In this document: one piece after another, positions 27,310-35,565 of the stretch | How the letters are laid out: each line of letters begins with the position of its first letter | Numbering within the stretch: the stretch's first letter is position 1 | NCBI RefSeq assembly: GCF_003841505.1 | Contig: NZ_REGA01000001.1 | Coordinates: forward strand, 248,001-312,000 | Direction of reading: 5' to 3' | DNA length: 64,000 nucleotides | Source: Natrarchaeobius chitinivorans | GTDB lineage: Archaea > Halobacteriota > Halobacteria > Halobacteriales > Natrialbaceae | Notes under the pieces: generated by a model | The model's input: only the letters and a program-made list of their open reading frames with translations | What the model was told of the DNA's origin: nothing | The model's database searches: none | Translations under genes and position numbers: made by a program

Positions 27310-30072
27310 GTGCGCATTGAGAGTGTGTCGAGCGAGCGACGATCGACGGGCAAGCGGTGTGCGCTGTGTCGAGCGCCGATCGCCGAAACCGGAGTCGTGA
27401 GTGATACTGTCGGACAGAAGTCAGTGAGAAGTCGATCGCGAATTCGCGGCCGTCGCCTTCGGAGACGGCCGCAGGAAAGCGACCGATCTTCAAATAGTTC
27501 TGTCCGACAGTATGAGTCGAGAACCGGTGACGCCTTTTGCTCGACCGGCTGTCGCGACGTCGACGAAGCGCTCCCCGAACGACCCGCAGTCGACGACCGA
27601 TCGCGTTCGGACGGACACGAGGGTGACGCCGTCTCCGGCCGCGGATCGGGCGATCGCCTGGCGGAACTCGGCCGTGGGTCCGAGTGCGCAGCGGACGATC
27701 CGCTCGCCCGGACCTTCCTCCGGATCGACGGGATGTACTCGGCGACCTGCGAGACGTTCCTCGAATCGGTCGCCGAAGGGTGTGACGGCGTCGAGCGCGC
27801 CGAGGCGAGTTACGTCGCCGAGGCCGTTCGCGTCGACCACGATCCGGCACGGATCTCGGCGGCCGACCTCGAGGGTGCGCTGAGTCGGCTGGGGTACACC
27901 GCCTATCGCCGCGAGAAAGCGGACGCAGAAGACGAAGCGGCGGGCGGAACCCGACGCGCTCGCGAGATGAGCGGCATCCGAAAGCGACGCAGCGACGACA
28001 TGCTCGAGATACGGTACATCGCGGGAATCGTCTTCGGAACCTTCCTCCTCGTTCCCTACGCCGCCGTTTTCTACCCGGTCTACCTCGCCTCGTACTCGAG
28101 TCGAGGCGTGTTGGCCCACTACCAGAACGCGTTCGCGACCCTCGACGGTGCGCTGTTCCTTCCCGTCCTGTTCGTCCTCACCGGCATCGTCCTCTACCTG
28201 ACCGGCTATCCGCTCTTGCGGGGGGCGTACGTCGGCCTGACACTCAGACGGCCGAACACGCACCTGCTCGCCACGCTCACGATCGTCGGCGCGTACGCGT
28301 ACGGAACGATTTCGCTCGCTCTCGGTCGGATCGACGTCTACTACGACCTGACCATCGTGGTCGCCGCGCTGGTCATGGCCGCCGTCTTCGCCGAATCGAC
28401 GATCAAGCGCCGCGCGGTGGATCGACTCTCCGATCTAACGTTCTCGCAGGTCGATTCGGCCCTGACCCTCGAGGCAGGCGGGGAAACGAGGTCGGTTTCC
28501 ACCGCAGACCTCGAAAGCGGCGACCGGGTTCTCGTCCGGGAGGGAGCGCGCGTTCCGGTCGACGGCGTCTTGCTCGAGGGGCCGTGTACGGTCGACGAGG
28601 CGATCGTAACCGGAGAATCGTTGCCGATCTCGAAGGAGCCGGGCCAGGAGATCGTCGGCGGCTCGATCGTGACGAACGGGAGCGCCGTCGTCGACGTCGG
28701 GCCCGAGCCGACCAGCCGCATCGACCGGCTCACAGAAACCGTCTGGAACGTCCAGAGCGCGAATCACGGGGTGACCCGCCACGCCGAGGTGATCGCGAAA
28801 CGACTCGCGCCGCTCGTTCTCGGGGTCGCGATCGCCGCCGGTGGCGTCCGGTACTGGCAGGGCGCGGACGCCACCGGCGTCGTGACGGCCCTCCTCCTGG
28901 CGATCGTCGCCACGAGTCCGTGGACGCTGGGATTCGCGACGCCAGTATCCGTCGCCGCGAGCGTCGGGCAGGCGGTAGAACGGGGGATCGTCGTTTTCGA
29001 CGAAACGGTCTTCGAGCGGCTCCGCGAGGTCGACGTCGTCGTCTTCGACAAGACCGGAACGCTCACGACCGGCGAGATGACCGTCCTCGAGGCAGACGCC
29101 CCCGAGGATCTGCTAGAGGCGGCGGCAACGCTCGAGCGACGGGCCTCTCACCCTGTGGCGAGAGCGTTCGCGTCGGCGTTCGGCAGTGACGAAAGCGACG
29201 CACCGATTCGGGGCGAGGAACGTGCGGTCGACGACCCGACGCGTGCGGACCGTCGGTCGGGAGAGGCCGAGAACCAGTCGGGAACCGGAGAACCCGAGCC
29301 ACAGTCGGAATCGGTCACGATACAGGATCAGTCACCTGTCTGTGACTTCCGGAGTCACGCGACCGGGGTCGAAGGAACCGTCGACGGCGAGCGACTCCTC
29401 GTCGGCCACCCGGATCTCTTCCGGGATCGGGATTGGCATCTCGGTTCGGCCCTCGAGGACCGCGTCGGTCGGGCGGTTGCAGACGGCCGTCTGCCGGTCG
29501 TCGTCGGCCGCGACGGACGCGCCGAGGGCGTCGTCGTGGTCGGCGACGAACCGAGATCGAACTGGGCGGAGACGGTTTCGAAACTCGACGAGAGCGGAAT
29601 CGACGTGGTCGTCTTGACCGGCGACACGGAATCCGCATCCGAGGAGTTTACCGACCATCCCGGCGTCGAGCACGCGTTCGCGGCCGTCCCGCCGGACGGG
29701 AAAACCGCCGCGATTCGGCGGTTGAAAGCCGACGGTCGGGTGGCGATGGTCGGCGACGGGACGAACGACGCTCCCGCGCTCGCGGAGGCAGACCTCGGCA
29801 TCTCTCTGGGCGGTGGGACCGCGCTCGCGTCCGACGCAGCCGATATCGCGATCCCCGACGAGAACCTCCTGGCGATCGAACGAGCGTTCCGGCTGGCGAC
29901 CGCTGCTCGCGGACGGCTTCGACAGAATCTGGGGCTGGGCCTCGTGTACAACGCGCTGGTGATCCCGATCGCGGTCGCCGGTCTGTTGAACCCGCTGTTC
30001 GCGACGGCAGCCGCGTCGGCGAGTGCGATTCTCGTCGCGGCCAACGCATCCCGACCGCTCGTCGACGAGTGA
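27310..30072 (+). CDS. P-type ATPase (heavy-metal type) carrying an in-frame repeat insertion
   Basis: 920 aa; the first codon is GTG and the exact start is uncertain. Order: a small Cys domain (C17-x2-C20 ... F-C77-x3-C81), an HMA-like domain (about 137-200) with GMYSATC (residues 141-147), eight predicted membrane helices, the actuator with TGES, then the phosphorylation domain with D580 in DKTGTLT, SHP and MVGDGTNDAPA. The membrane metal site, normally CPC, is S536-P537-W538, and the first HMA Cys is replaced by Ser. The transported ion may therefore not be a classical copper ion. Residues 32-68 are encoded by a 108-bp mobile element plus its 3-bp duplication, which splits the N-terminal Cys domain without breaking the frame. 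Confidence 0.9.
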   Translation: MRIESVSSERRSTGKRCALCRAPIAETGVVSDTVGQKSVRSRSRIRGRRLRRRPQESDRSSNSSVRQYESRTGDAFCSTGCRDVDEALPERPAVDDRSRSDGHEGDAVSGRGSGDRLAELGRGSECAADDPLARTFLRIDGMYSATCETFLESVAEGCDGVERAEASYVAEAVRVDHDPARISAADLEGALSRLGYTAYRREKADAEDEAAGGTRRAREMSGIRKRRSDDMLEIRYIAGIVFGTFLLVPYAAVFYPVYLASYSSRGVLAHYQNAFATLDGALFLPVLFVLTGIVLYLTGYPLLRGAYVGLTLRRPNTHLLATLTIVGAYAYGTISLALGRIDVYYDLTIVVAALVMAAVFAESTIKRRAVDRLSDLTFSQVDSALTLEAGGETRSVSTADLESGDRVLVREGARVPVDGVLLEGPCTVDEAIVTGESLPISKEPGQEIVGGSIVTNGSAVVDVGPEPTSRIDRLTETVWNVQSANHGVTRHAEVIAKRLAPLVLGVAIAAGGVRYWQGADATGVVTALLLAIVATSPWTLGFATPVSVAASVGQAVERGIVVFDETVFERLREVDVVVFDKTGTLTTGEMTVLEADAPEDLLEAAATLERRASHPVARAFASAFGSDESDAPIRGEERAVDDPTRADRRSGEAENQSGTGEPEPQSESVTIQDQSPVCDFRSHATGVEGTVDGERLLVGHPDLFRDRDWHLGSALEDRVGRAVADGRLPVVVGRDGRAEGVVVVGDEPRSNWAETVSKLDESGIDVVVLTGDTESASEEFTDHPGVEHAFAAVPPDGKTAAIRRLKADGRVAMVGDGTNDAPALAEADLGISLGGGTALASDAADIAIPDENLLAIERAFRLATAARGRLRQNLGLGLVYNALVIPIAVAGLLNPLFATAAASASAILVAANASRPLVDE
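27402..27515. repeat. 108-bp MITE-like element, copy 2, inside the P-type ATPase gene
   Basis: The core at 27405-27512 has ends TACTGTCGGACAGAA and TTCTGTCCGACAGTA and the duplication TGA at 27402-27404 and 27513-27515. It is 108 bp like copy 1 and strongly similar throughout. With the duplication it adds 111 bp, exactly 37 codons, and the reading frame of the ATPase stays open through it. Confidence 0.9.
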
Positions 30073-30158
30073 CCGGATCGGTCGCTGCTCGGGCCAGGAC
30101 GGTCAGGTCGTCGGTACCGGGGCGTCCCGATCACCGGCTGTGGTCGACGTCGTCCGTA

Positions 30159-30857
30159 TCAGCTCTCGAGCAGCGCCCACTCGCCGGGCCCGCGGGTCTC
30201 GATGACGTCGCGGCGTTCCATCTCCGCGAGCACCTCGGGAACTCGGTTCGGCTGGGCGATTTCCATCTCGATGCGCTCGATGCTGTGGTACTCCGCGAGG
30301 AAGTGACGAATTTCGTCGGGCGTAAACGTCTCCTGGTCGGCTCGGTCCATCGCGCCGGAGATCAGGTCGATCATGTCCTCGATGAAGTTCCAGGGGTAGA
30401 CGATCCAGGCCCAGTCCTCGAGTCGCTCGCCGACGTAGTCGGGTTCGAACTCGCTGGTCTGGAGCAACTGCAGCGTCGCGGTGCGAACCTCGCCGGCATC
30501 GCGGTCGTCGACGTACTCGTAGGCGCGCTCGATCGATCCGCCGGTGTCGGCGATGTCGTCGATGATGAGGACGTCTTTCCCCTCGACGCTACCTTCGGGC
30601 ATCGGATACCGTACCGTGGGCTCGCCGGTTTTCTCGGCCGTGCCGACGTAGTGTTCCATCTTCAGACTCGTCAGGTCGTCCATTCCGAGGAAATCACAGA
30701 GGCATCGGCCCGCGAACCAGCCGCCTCGAGCGAGGGCGACGATGACGTCGGGTTCGAACTCGTCACGTCGGACTGCGTCGCTGACGTCACGGCAGAGGCC
30801 GTATATGTACTCCCAGTTCGTGATCGTGCAATCGAAGTCCTCCGGTAGATCGGACAT
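30159..30857 (-). CDS. Phosphoribosyltransferase (purine type)
   Basis: 232 aa from MSDLPEDFDCTITNWEYIYGLC. The PRPP-binding loop is DVLIIDDIADTGGS (about residues 93-106), and VIVALARGGWFAGR is the preceding strand and loop. The C-terminal 60 residues (TFTPDEIRHFLAEYHSIERIEMEIAQPNRVPEVLAEMERRDVIE) look like a small helical, winged-helix-like addition. The likely substrate is hypoxanthine, xanthine or guanine, as in XPRT-like archaeal enzymes, but it cannot be fixed from sequence. It is divergent from thiC. Confidence 0.88.
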   Translation of the reverse strand: MSDLPEDFDCTITNWEYIYGLCRDVSDAVRRDEFEPDVIVALARGGWFAGRCLCDFLGMDDLTSLKMEHYVGTAEKTGEPTVRYPMPEGSVEGKDVLIIDDIADTGGSIERAYEYVDDRDAGEVRTATLQLLQTSEFEPDYVGERLEDWAWIVYPWNFIEDMIDLISGAMDRADQETFTPDEIRHFLAEYHSIERIEMEIAQPNRVPEVLAEMERRDVIETRGPGEWALLES

Positions 30858-30990
30858 CTGGTGACCACCTACTCGAGAGAGTCGGAGGCGATCCTCATAA
30901 GTGGGCTGAAACGCGCGTCGGCCCCGCTCGGTGGGGTTTCTGATCGCCGGTCGTGGCTGCGGTCCGCACGCTGTGTGCATCACCCACTTA

Positions 30991-30997
30991 TTTATAA
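30991..30997 (+). promoter_or_regulatory. TATA box of thiC
   Basis: TTTATAA lies 25-31 bp before the thiC ATG in an otherwise GC-rich region. The normal archaeal TATA-to-start spacing puts transcription initiation at or next to the ATG, so a leaderless mRNA is likely. That leaves no room for a TPP riboswitch. Confidence 0.6.
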
Positions 30998-31021
30998 TTG
31001 AGTAATACAACCTAGTTATCG

Positions 31022-32464
31022 ATGGCGAACACGCAGATTACAGCCGCTCGAGCGGGAACGGTCACCGAAGAGATGAAACGCGTCGCGGAACGCGAAAACC
31101 GCGATCCGGAGTTCGTCCGCGAGCAGGTCGCCGACGGACAGGCCGTGATCCCGGCAAATCGGAACCACGACGCGCTGGATCCGATGATCATCGGCCGGGA
31201 GTTCGCGACGAAGGTCAACGCCAACATCGGCAACAGCGAGACGACCAGCGACCTCGAGACGGAACTCGAGAAGCTTCACACGGCGGTCCACTACGGCGCG
31301 GACACGGTGATGGATCTCGGCACGGGAAGCGACCTAGACGAGATACGGGAGACGCACCTCGAACACTCTCCGGTGCCGGTCGGAACGGTGCCGCTTTACG
31401 AGGCCGTCAAGCGGGCGGAGCGTCCCGAAGAGATCACCACGGACCTGCTGCTCGAGGTCATCGAGAAGCAAGCCGAGCAGGGCGTCGACTACATGACGAT
31501 CCACGCGGGCATCCTCGCGGAACACCTGCCGTTGACCGACGGCCGCAAAACCGGCATCGTCTCTCGGGGCGGATCGATCGTGGCGAAGTGGATGGAAGAG
31601 CGCGGCGAGCAGAACCCGCTGTTTCAGGTCTACGACGAAATCTGTGAGATCTTCGCCGCCCACGACGTGACGTTCAGCCTGGGCGACAGCCTCCGTCCGG
31701 GATCGCTGGCCGACGCCTGCGACGAGGCCCAGTACGCCGAACTCGACACGCTCGGGGAGTTGACGCGTCGTGCGTGGGACCACGACGTCCAGGTGATGGT
31801 CGAAGGCCCCGGCCACGTTCCGATGCACAGAGTCGCGGAGAACGTCGAGCGCCAGCAAGCGGTCTGTGACGGCGCGCCGTTTTACGTGCTCGGTCCGCTC
31901 GTGACCGATATCGCGCCCGGCTACGACCATATCACGAGCTCGATCGGTGCCGCGATGGCCGCCCAGGCCGGCGCGGCGATGCTCTGTTACGTTACCCCGA
32001 AAGAGCACCTCGGCCTCCCCGAAGAGGAAGACGTTCGCGACGGCCTCGCAGCCTACCGGATCGCCGCCCACGCCGGCGACGTCGCGAACGAGCGCTCCGG
32101 CGCTCGAGACTGGGACGACGCGCTCTCGGAGGCCCGATACGAGTTCGACTGGCGCGAGCAGTTCCGCCTCGCGCTCGACCCCGACCGCGCCCGCGAGTAT
32201 CACGATCAGACCCTCCCTGGAGACAACTACAAGGAGGCTCGGTTTTGCTCGATGTGCGGCGTCGACTTCTGTTCGATGCGGATCGACCAGGATGCACGCG
32301 ACGTCGAGGGCGGCGAGATGACCCGTCTCGAGACGAAGACAGACCTCGAGTCCTCGCCCGCTTCGGAGGTGAACCTCCCCCCAGTCGGCACGCACGACTC
32401 GCCTTCGACGCCGGAACCGGACTCTGACGGCGAGTCGGCTCTCGAGGGAGCGAGCGACGATTGA
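31022..32464 (+). CDS. thiC: Phosphomethylpyrimidine synthase ThiC
   Basis: 480 aa. This radical-SAM enzyme converts aminoimidazole ribotide to the hydroxymethylpyrimidine phosphate of thiamine. The unusual C-terminal cluster motif C409-x2-C412-x4-C417 (CSMCGVDFC) binds the 4Fe-4S cluster. Conserved blocks include [33 protein letters not shown] and [12 protein letters not shown] Ser/Pro/Glu-rich tail of about 50 residues follows the cluster motif. Its TGA stop codon (32462-32464) is the left flank of a hairpin element. Confidence 0.97.
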   Translation: MANTQITAARAGTVTEEMKRVAERENRDPEFVREQVADGQAVIPANRNHDALDPMIIGREFATKVNANIGNSETTSDLETELEKLHTAVHYGADTVMDLGTGSDLDEIRETHLEHSPVPVGTVPLYEAVKRAERPEEITTDLLLEVIEKQAEQGVDYMTIHAGILAEHLPLTDGRKTGIVSRGGSIVAKWMEERGEQNPLFQVYDEICEIFAAHDVTFSLGDSLRPGSLADACDEAQYAELDTLGELTRRAWDHDVQVMVEGPGHVPMHRVAENVERQQAVCDGAPFYVLGPLVTDIAPGYDHITSSIGAAMAAQAGAAMLCYVTPKEHLGLPEEEDVRDGLAAYRIAAHAGDVANERSGARDWDDALSEARYEFDWREQFRLALDPDRAREYHDQTLPGDNYKEARFCSMCGVDFCSMRIDQDARDVEGGEMTRLETKTDLESSPASEVNLPPVGTHDSPSTPEPDSDGESALEGASDD

Positions 32465-32545
32465 TACGGTCTGCTATGAGTCTTTACCGGTCGATCGCAG
32501 AACGGTGGGCGATCGACCGGCAATCAGCCATAGCAAACCGTATGA
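32462..32545. repeat. Hairpin element, copy 5 (at thiC stop codon)
   Basis: The core at 32465-32542 (78 bp) starts TACGGTCTGCTATGAGTC and ends CATAGCAAACCGTA. It is flanked by TGA at 32462-32464 (the thiC stop) and 32543-32545. The inner arms CCGGTCGATCGC and GCGATCGACCGG pair perfectly and differ in sequence from the other copies. Confidence 0.87.
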
Positions 32546-32631
32546 GACGGATTGCCGTACCGTGTATGTGACCTCGACTGCCGCGGTCCCAACTGCCGCG
32601 GTTCCAGTGGTATGACTGCCAGCAGTCCGAC
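32543..32631. repeat. Degenerate hairpin element, tandem copy 5b
   Basis: Directly after the right TGA of copy 5 comes GACGGATTGCCGTA, like a family left end. About 75 bp later comes GCCAGCAGTCCGAC, like a family right end. The interior is rearranged, with a duplicated CTGCCGCGGT. No right-hand TGA is present. Probably an older, decayed insertion sharing the same TGA. Confidence 0.35.
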
Positions 32632-32652
32632 AAAAAAGGCGAAAACGCCCCG

Positions 32653-33312
32653 TTATCCCGATTTCTCCGTTTCCCGTTCAGCCTCCGTCGCCTCCGCTTC
32701 GTCCGGTTCGTCTCGCTCGCTCGAGGCCGGGTCGGCGCTTTCAGTTCCACCGGGGCTGGATCCCGACTGGGACTCCTCGGCAGATCCCGATTCTGACTCC
32801 GTCAGGGACCCTTCCGCGAGGGCACGGTCGATATCGTCTTCCCCGATTGCGCCGAGGGACTCGACCGTGAGTACGTTCCCGCCGCCCGGATCGAGAACGA
32901 TAATCTCCTCTCCTTCCTCGATCGTACCGCTCGTCGTTCGTGCGCTGTAATACGGTGCGAACCCACCTTCGTCGAGTTTGACCTCGCCGTCTCGAGTCGT
33001 GATGGTCTCGGTGACGTATCCGGTCGCCCCGGCGAGCGATCCCGAGTCTTTCGTCTGGGCGGTTCCTTTGCCGCCGTAGAAGTCGAACTCGCGGTAGACG
33101 TACGTCGCGGCGAGCCCGATGAGGAGGGTCAACCCCGCGAGGATGAGTATGTCAGCCGCAGGCGGGAAGAGGACCCCGATCAGTCCGGCCCCGACGAGAG
33201 CGACTCCGACGACGATCAGGTGTGCACCGGGCGAGAGGGCCTCTAGCGCCATCAGTACGAGTCCCACCGACAGGAGGACCAGAGGCATGTTTCCGAGGAG
33301 AACCTCGAGCAT
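32653..33312 (-). CDS. NfeD family membrane protein
   Basis: 219 aa. Three or four N-terminal membrane helices (about residues 5-72, LEVLLGNMPLVLLSVGLVLMALEALSPGAHLIVVGVALV...) are followed by a soluble OB-fold NfeD domain (about 95-150, ATGYVTETITTRDGEVKLDEGGFAPYY...GEEIIVLDPGGGNVLTV). The tail is acidic. NfeD proteins usually act with stomatin/prohibitin-like proteins in membrane quality control; no stomatin gene is in this window. Confidence 0.88.
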   Translation of the reverse strand: MLEVLLGNMPLVLLSVGLVLMALEALSPGAHLIVVGVALVGAGLIGVLFPPAADILILAGLTLLIGLAATYVYREFDFYGGKGTAQTKDSGSLAGATGYVTETITTRDGEVKLDEGGFAPYYSARTTSGTIEEGEEIIVLDPGGGNVLTVESLGAIGEDDIDRALAEGSLTESESGSAEESQSGSSPGGTESADPASSERDEPDEAEATEAERETEKSG

Positions 33313-33360
33313 AGTTGGGGTTAGGGCTCCGCCCGTTAAATGTTTATTGCGCCAACCACC

Positions 33361-33410
33361 GGTGACGATTCGATCGGTCCGTCGTGGTGACGATTCGATC
33401 GGTCCGTCGT
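33361..33410. repeat. 25-bp perfect tandem duplication next to a stop codon
   Basis: Two identical 25-bp units (33361-33385 and 33386-33410), each starting GGTGACGATTCGATCGGTCC. The second ends on the first base of the stop triplet of the sugar nucleotidyltransferase (33410-33412, minus strand). Probably a recent slippage or duplication event. Confidence 0.85.
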
Positions 33411-34384
33411 CAACTACGAGGCCCGTTCGTGATCGTCGTGTGCGCCCCGATGAGCGCTCCCGCGAGATCGAGGTTCTCGAGTCGCGTTTCTTCGTCGATG
33501 ATCGATCGCCTGATGTCCCCGTTTCGCACTGTCGCCTCCGGAAAGATCACCGCGTGGTCGAGGTGGGTGTCCTCGAGGGTGGCGTCTGTCATCACGTGGA
33601 CGTTCTCGCCGATCGTCGTGTTCTCGAGGACGGCCGAATCGGCGACGATCGACTCCCCGTCGAGGTGCCAGGCGACGGCGTCGAGATAGCTCTCGGGCGT
33701 TCCGATGTCGAACCACGCGCCCTCGAACGTGTACGCGTAGGTCTGTTCGCGGTTCTGGAGCCACTGGACGAACCAGCCGGGTTCGTCCGGATTGTTTCCG
33801 TCCTCGAGATACGTCGGCAGCAAGGAAAGCGCATCCGCCGGAAACGCATAGCAGGCGATCGAAACGAGCGTACTCTTCGGATCGTCGGGTTTCTCCTGGA
33901 AGTCGACGACGCGCTCGTCCTCGAGTTCGACCAGTCCGTACGATTTCGCCTTCTCGCGGGAGCCGACGTCGTACGCGGCGAGCGTCGGTGCCTCTTTCCG
34001 TGTGAAGTAGTCGAGAAAGTCCGATACCGAGAAGCTGATGAGGTTGTCCCCGGCGATCACGAGCAGGTCGTCGTCTATCCCCTCGCGGTCGATCAACTGG
34101 GCGAGCGCGCCGACCACGCCGAACTTGTCGTCTTCTTCGGTCGTCTCCTCGACCGACAGCTGGGGTTTGTCGAACTCGCTGTTCGCGAGATGTGTCTCGA
34201 ACTCGGAGGCGAACCGTTCGTTCGTGCTGACGTAGACCTCCTCGACCCGGTCGTCCGCCTCGAGTTCCGCAAAGATACGGTCGACGACGGTCGAGTCGCC
34301 GATCGGGAGGAACATCTTGGGCCGATGTTTCGTTATCGGCCACAGTCGGGTTGCATATCCGCCCGCAAGGACGACTGCCTTCAT
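33410..34384 (-). CDS. Sugar-phosphate nucleotidyltransferase (NDP-sugar pyrophosphorylase)
   Basis: 324 aa from MKAVVLAGGYATRLWPIT. The nucleotide-binding signature (LAGG-x-ATRL-x-P) and PKMFLPIGDSTVVD are complete, as are the sugar-binding VIAGDNLI and FQEKPDDP. The last 90 residues are a left-handed beta-helix of hexapeptide-like repeats (ENTTIGENVHVMTDATLEDTHLDHAVIFPEATVRN). It makes an activated sugar, probably GDP-mannose or UDP/dTDP-glucose, for glycans; the exact sugar cannot be decided. It is divergent from the small zinc-ribbon regulator at 34546. Confidence 0.92.
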   Translation of the reverse strand: MKAVVLAGGYATRLWPITKHRPKMFLPIGDSTVVDRIFAELEADDRVEEVYVSTNERFASEFETHLANSEFDKPQLSVEETTEEDDKFGVVGALAQLIDREGIDDDLLVIAGDNLISFSVSDFLDYFTRKEAPTLAAYDVGSREKAKSYGLVELEDERVVDFQEKPDDPKSTLVSIACYAFPADALSLLPTYLEDGNNPDEPGWFVQWLQNREQTYAYTFEGAWFDIGTPESYLDAVAWHLDGESIVADSAVLENTTIGENVHVMTDATLEDTHLDHAVIFPEATVRNGDIRRSIIDEETRLENLDLAGALIGAHTTITNGPRS

Positions 34385-34424
34385 ACCCATCGGTTTGCGA
34401 GCTGGAGGTAAGTTACTTCCCCTT

Positions 34425-34500
34425 TCATACGGCCCGCTGTGAGCTGTTTTCTGTACAATCGCGACCGTCTGCGGTCACACCGGTACGGTGATCCGTCTCG
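34425..34500. repeat. Degenerate hairpin element, copy 12
   Basis: A 70-bp core (34428-34497) starts TACGGCCCGCTGTGAGC and ends GTGATCCGTC. The flanks TCA and TCG are one base short of a duplication. The short inner arms GACCG and CGGTC pair. It lies between two divergent genes. Confidence 0.5.
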
Positions 34501-34545
34501 GCAAAACTGGAAAGTCGTAAAGGTGTGTCTCACGTCTTTCCCGGT

Positions 34546-34836
34546 ATGCGCGAAGCCGACGAAACGACGCGCCAGCGACTCGCCGATGCGTTGCGCGAGA
34601 AGCCGGCGACACCGAGTGAACTCGCCGCGGAAGTCGACCTCGTTCCCCACGCCGTCGTCGACCACGTCGAACACGTCGCGCGGTCGATCGAGGAACGCGA
34701 CGAACAGTTACTCGTCGCCCCGCCGACGTGTCGCGACTGCGGGTTCGACGAGTTCGATCAGCTGCTCAACCTGCCATCCCGGTGTCCGTCCTGTAAGAGC
34801 GAGTCGATCGCCGAGCCGACGTTCACCATCGAGTAG
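34546..34836 (+). CDS. Small HTH protein with zinc ribbon (COG3357-like regulator)
   Basis: 96 aa from MREADETTRQRLADALREKP. The first 60 residues form a winged-helix or MarR-like HTH (TPSELAAEVDLVPHAVVDHVEHVARSI). The C-terminal part is a zinc ribbon with CRDCGF and CPSCKSE. This is the small archaeal family of predicted transcriptional regulators with a zinc ribbon; their targets are not known. A 7-codon upstream extension is possible but less likely. Confidence 0.85.
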   Translation: MREADETTRQRLADALREKPATPSELAAEVDLVPHAVVDHVEHVARSIEERDEQLLVAPPTCRDCGFDEFDQLLNLPSRCPSCKSESIAEPTFTIE

Positions 34837-35063
34837 TCGGCCGCAGACGACACGCAACGGCCGGCGAAACAGTCACCGACTCGTGACAGTCATTCGAATC
34901 GGCCTCCCTCCGCTCGATTCGATACTAATATTTACCCAGGTGCCGACGAACCGGTAGGATCTCTCGAACGATCAGGTAGCTGTCGCTCGTGTCCCACCGA
35001 CGATCGGCGATCCCGGTTCCGTTTCCGGCCTTCGCCACCTGTCGTCTCGAGAGGAAGATACGA

Positions 35064-35444
35064 ATGACTTCCACCCCCCACCCGGAGTTCAACTGTGCGG
35101 AGTTCGTGCTCGCGGTTCTCGACTGGCTCGAGAGCCGAGAAAACGCGCCCGAGGCGATCGACACGTCACTGGAACTCCTCGCAAACAGCCGCCGTCGGGT
35201 GTTCCTTCGAGTCATGCGGACCTACGAGGAGCCGCTGACGCTGCCCGACGCCGCCGAGGAAGTCGCCGTTCGCGAGACGGGCGTCTCGGTTCCGGAACTG
35301 TCCGCAGAACACGTCGCGGACGTCTACATCTCACTCTATCACGACCACCTTCCGCGGCTGGTCGACGCCGGATTGCTCGAGTACGATCAGGAACGCGATC
35401 TGGTTTCACCTGCGGAGATCTCGGAGACCTCCTTCGACGTCTGA
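35064..35444 (+). CDS. DUF7344-type winged-helix protein
   Basis: 126 aa from MTSTPHPEFNCAEFVLAVLDWL. The segment LLANSRRRVFLRVMRTYEEPLTLPDAAEEVAVRE...VYISLYHDHLPRLVDAGLLEYDQERDLV is the haloarchaeal DUF7344 winged-helix layout, probably DNA-binding. Start chosen at an ATG preceded by GAGAGGAAG, a plausible ribosome binding site. An AT-rich promoter-like stretch (ACTAATATTTAC) lies about 130 bp upstream. Its TGA stop codon (35442-35444) is the flank of a hairpin element. Confidence 0.82.
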   Translation: MTSTPHPEFNCAEFVLAVLDWLESRENAPEAIDTSLELLANSRRRVFLRVMRTYEEPLTLPDAAEEVAVRETGVSVPELSAEHVADVYISLYHDHLPRLVDAGLLEYDQERDLVSPAEISETSFDV

Positions 35445-35530
35445 GACGGTTTACTATACACAGTCATCGCCGGCACACCCACGGTTCGGGCGGCGGTTGC
35501 GCCGGTAAACCGGTACAGCAATCCGTCTGA
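35442..35530. repeat. Hairpin element, copy 6 (at DUF7344 stop codon)
   Basis: The core at 35445-35527 (83 bp) starts GACGGTTTACTATAC and ends GTACAGCAATCCGTC. It is flanked by TGA at 35442-35444 (a stop codon) and 35528-35530. Both ends share the same first-base change (T to G on the left, A to C on the right), which keeps the terminal pairing. Confidence 0.86.
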
Positions 35531-35565
35531 CGGAACTTTAACCGGGCGAGTACCCAACGGGAGCT

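Noticed and set aside
30150-30161. Hairpin-family end CCGTATCA at the stop of the phosphoribosyltransferase gene
   Set aside because: The right-end octamer is present at a stop codon, but no left end or pairing stem could be seen upstream, so it was not listed as a copy.
30858-31021. TPP riboswitch before thiC
   Set aside because: The TATA box lies 25-31 bp before the ATG, so the transcript is probably leaderless, and no conserved thi-box sequence was found.
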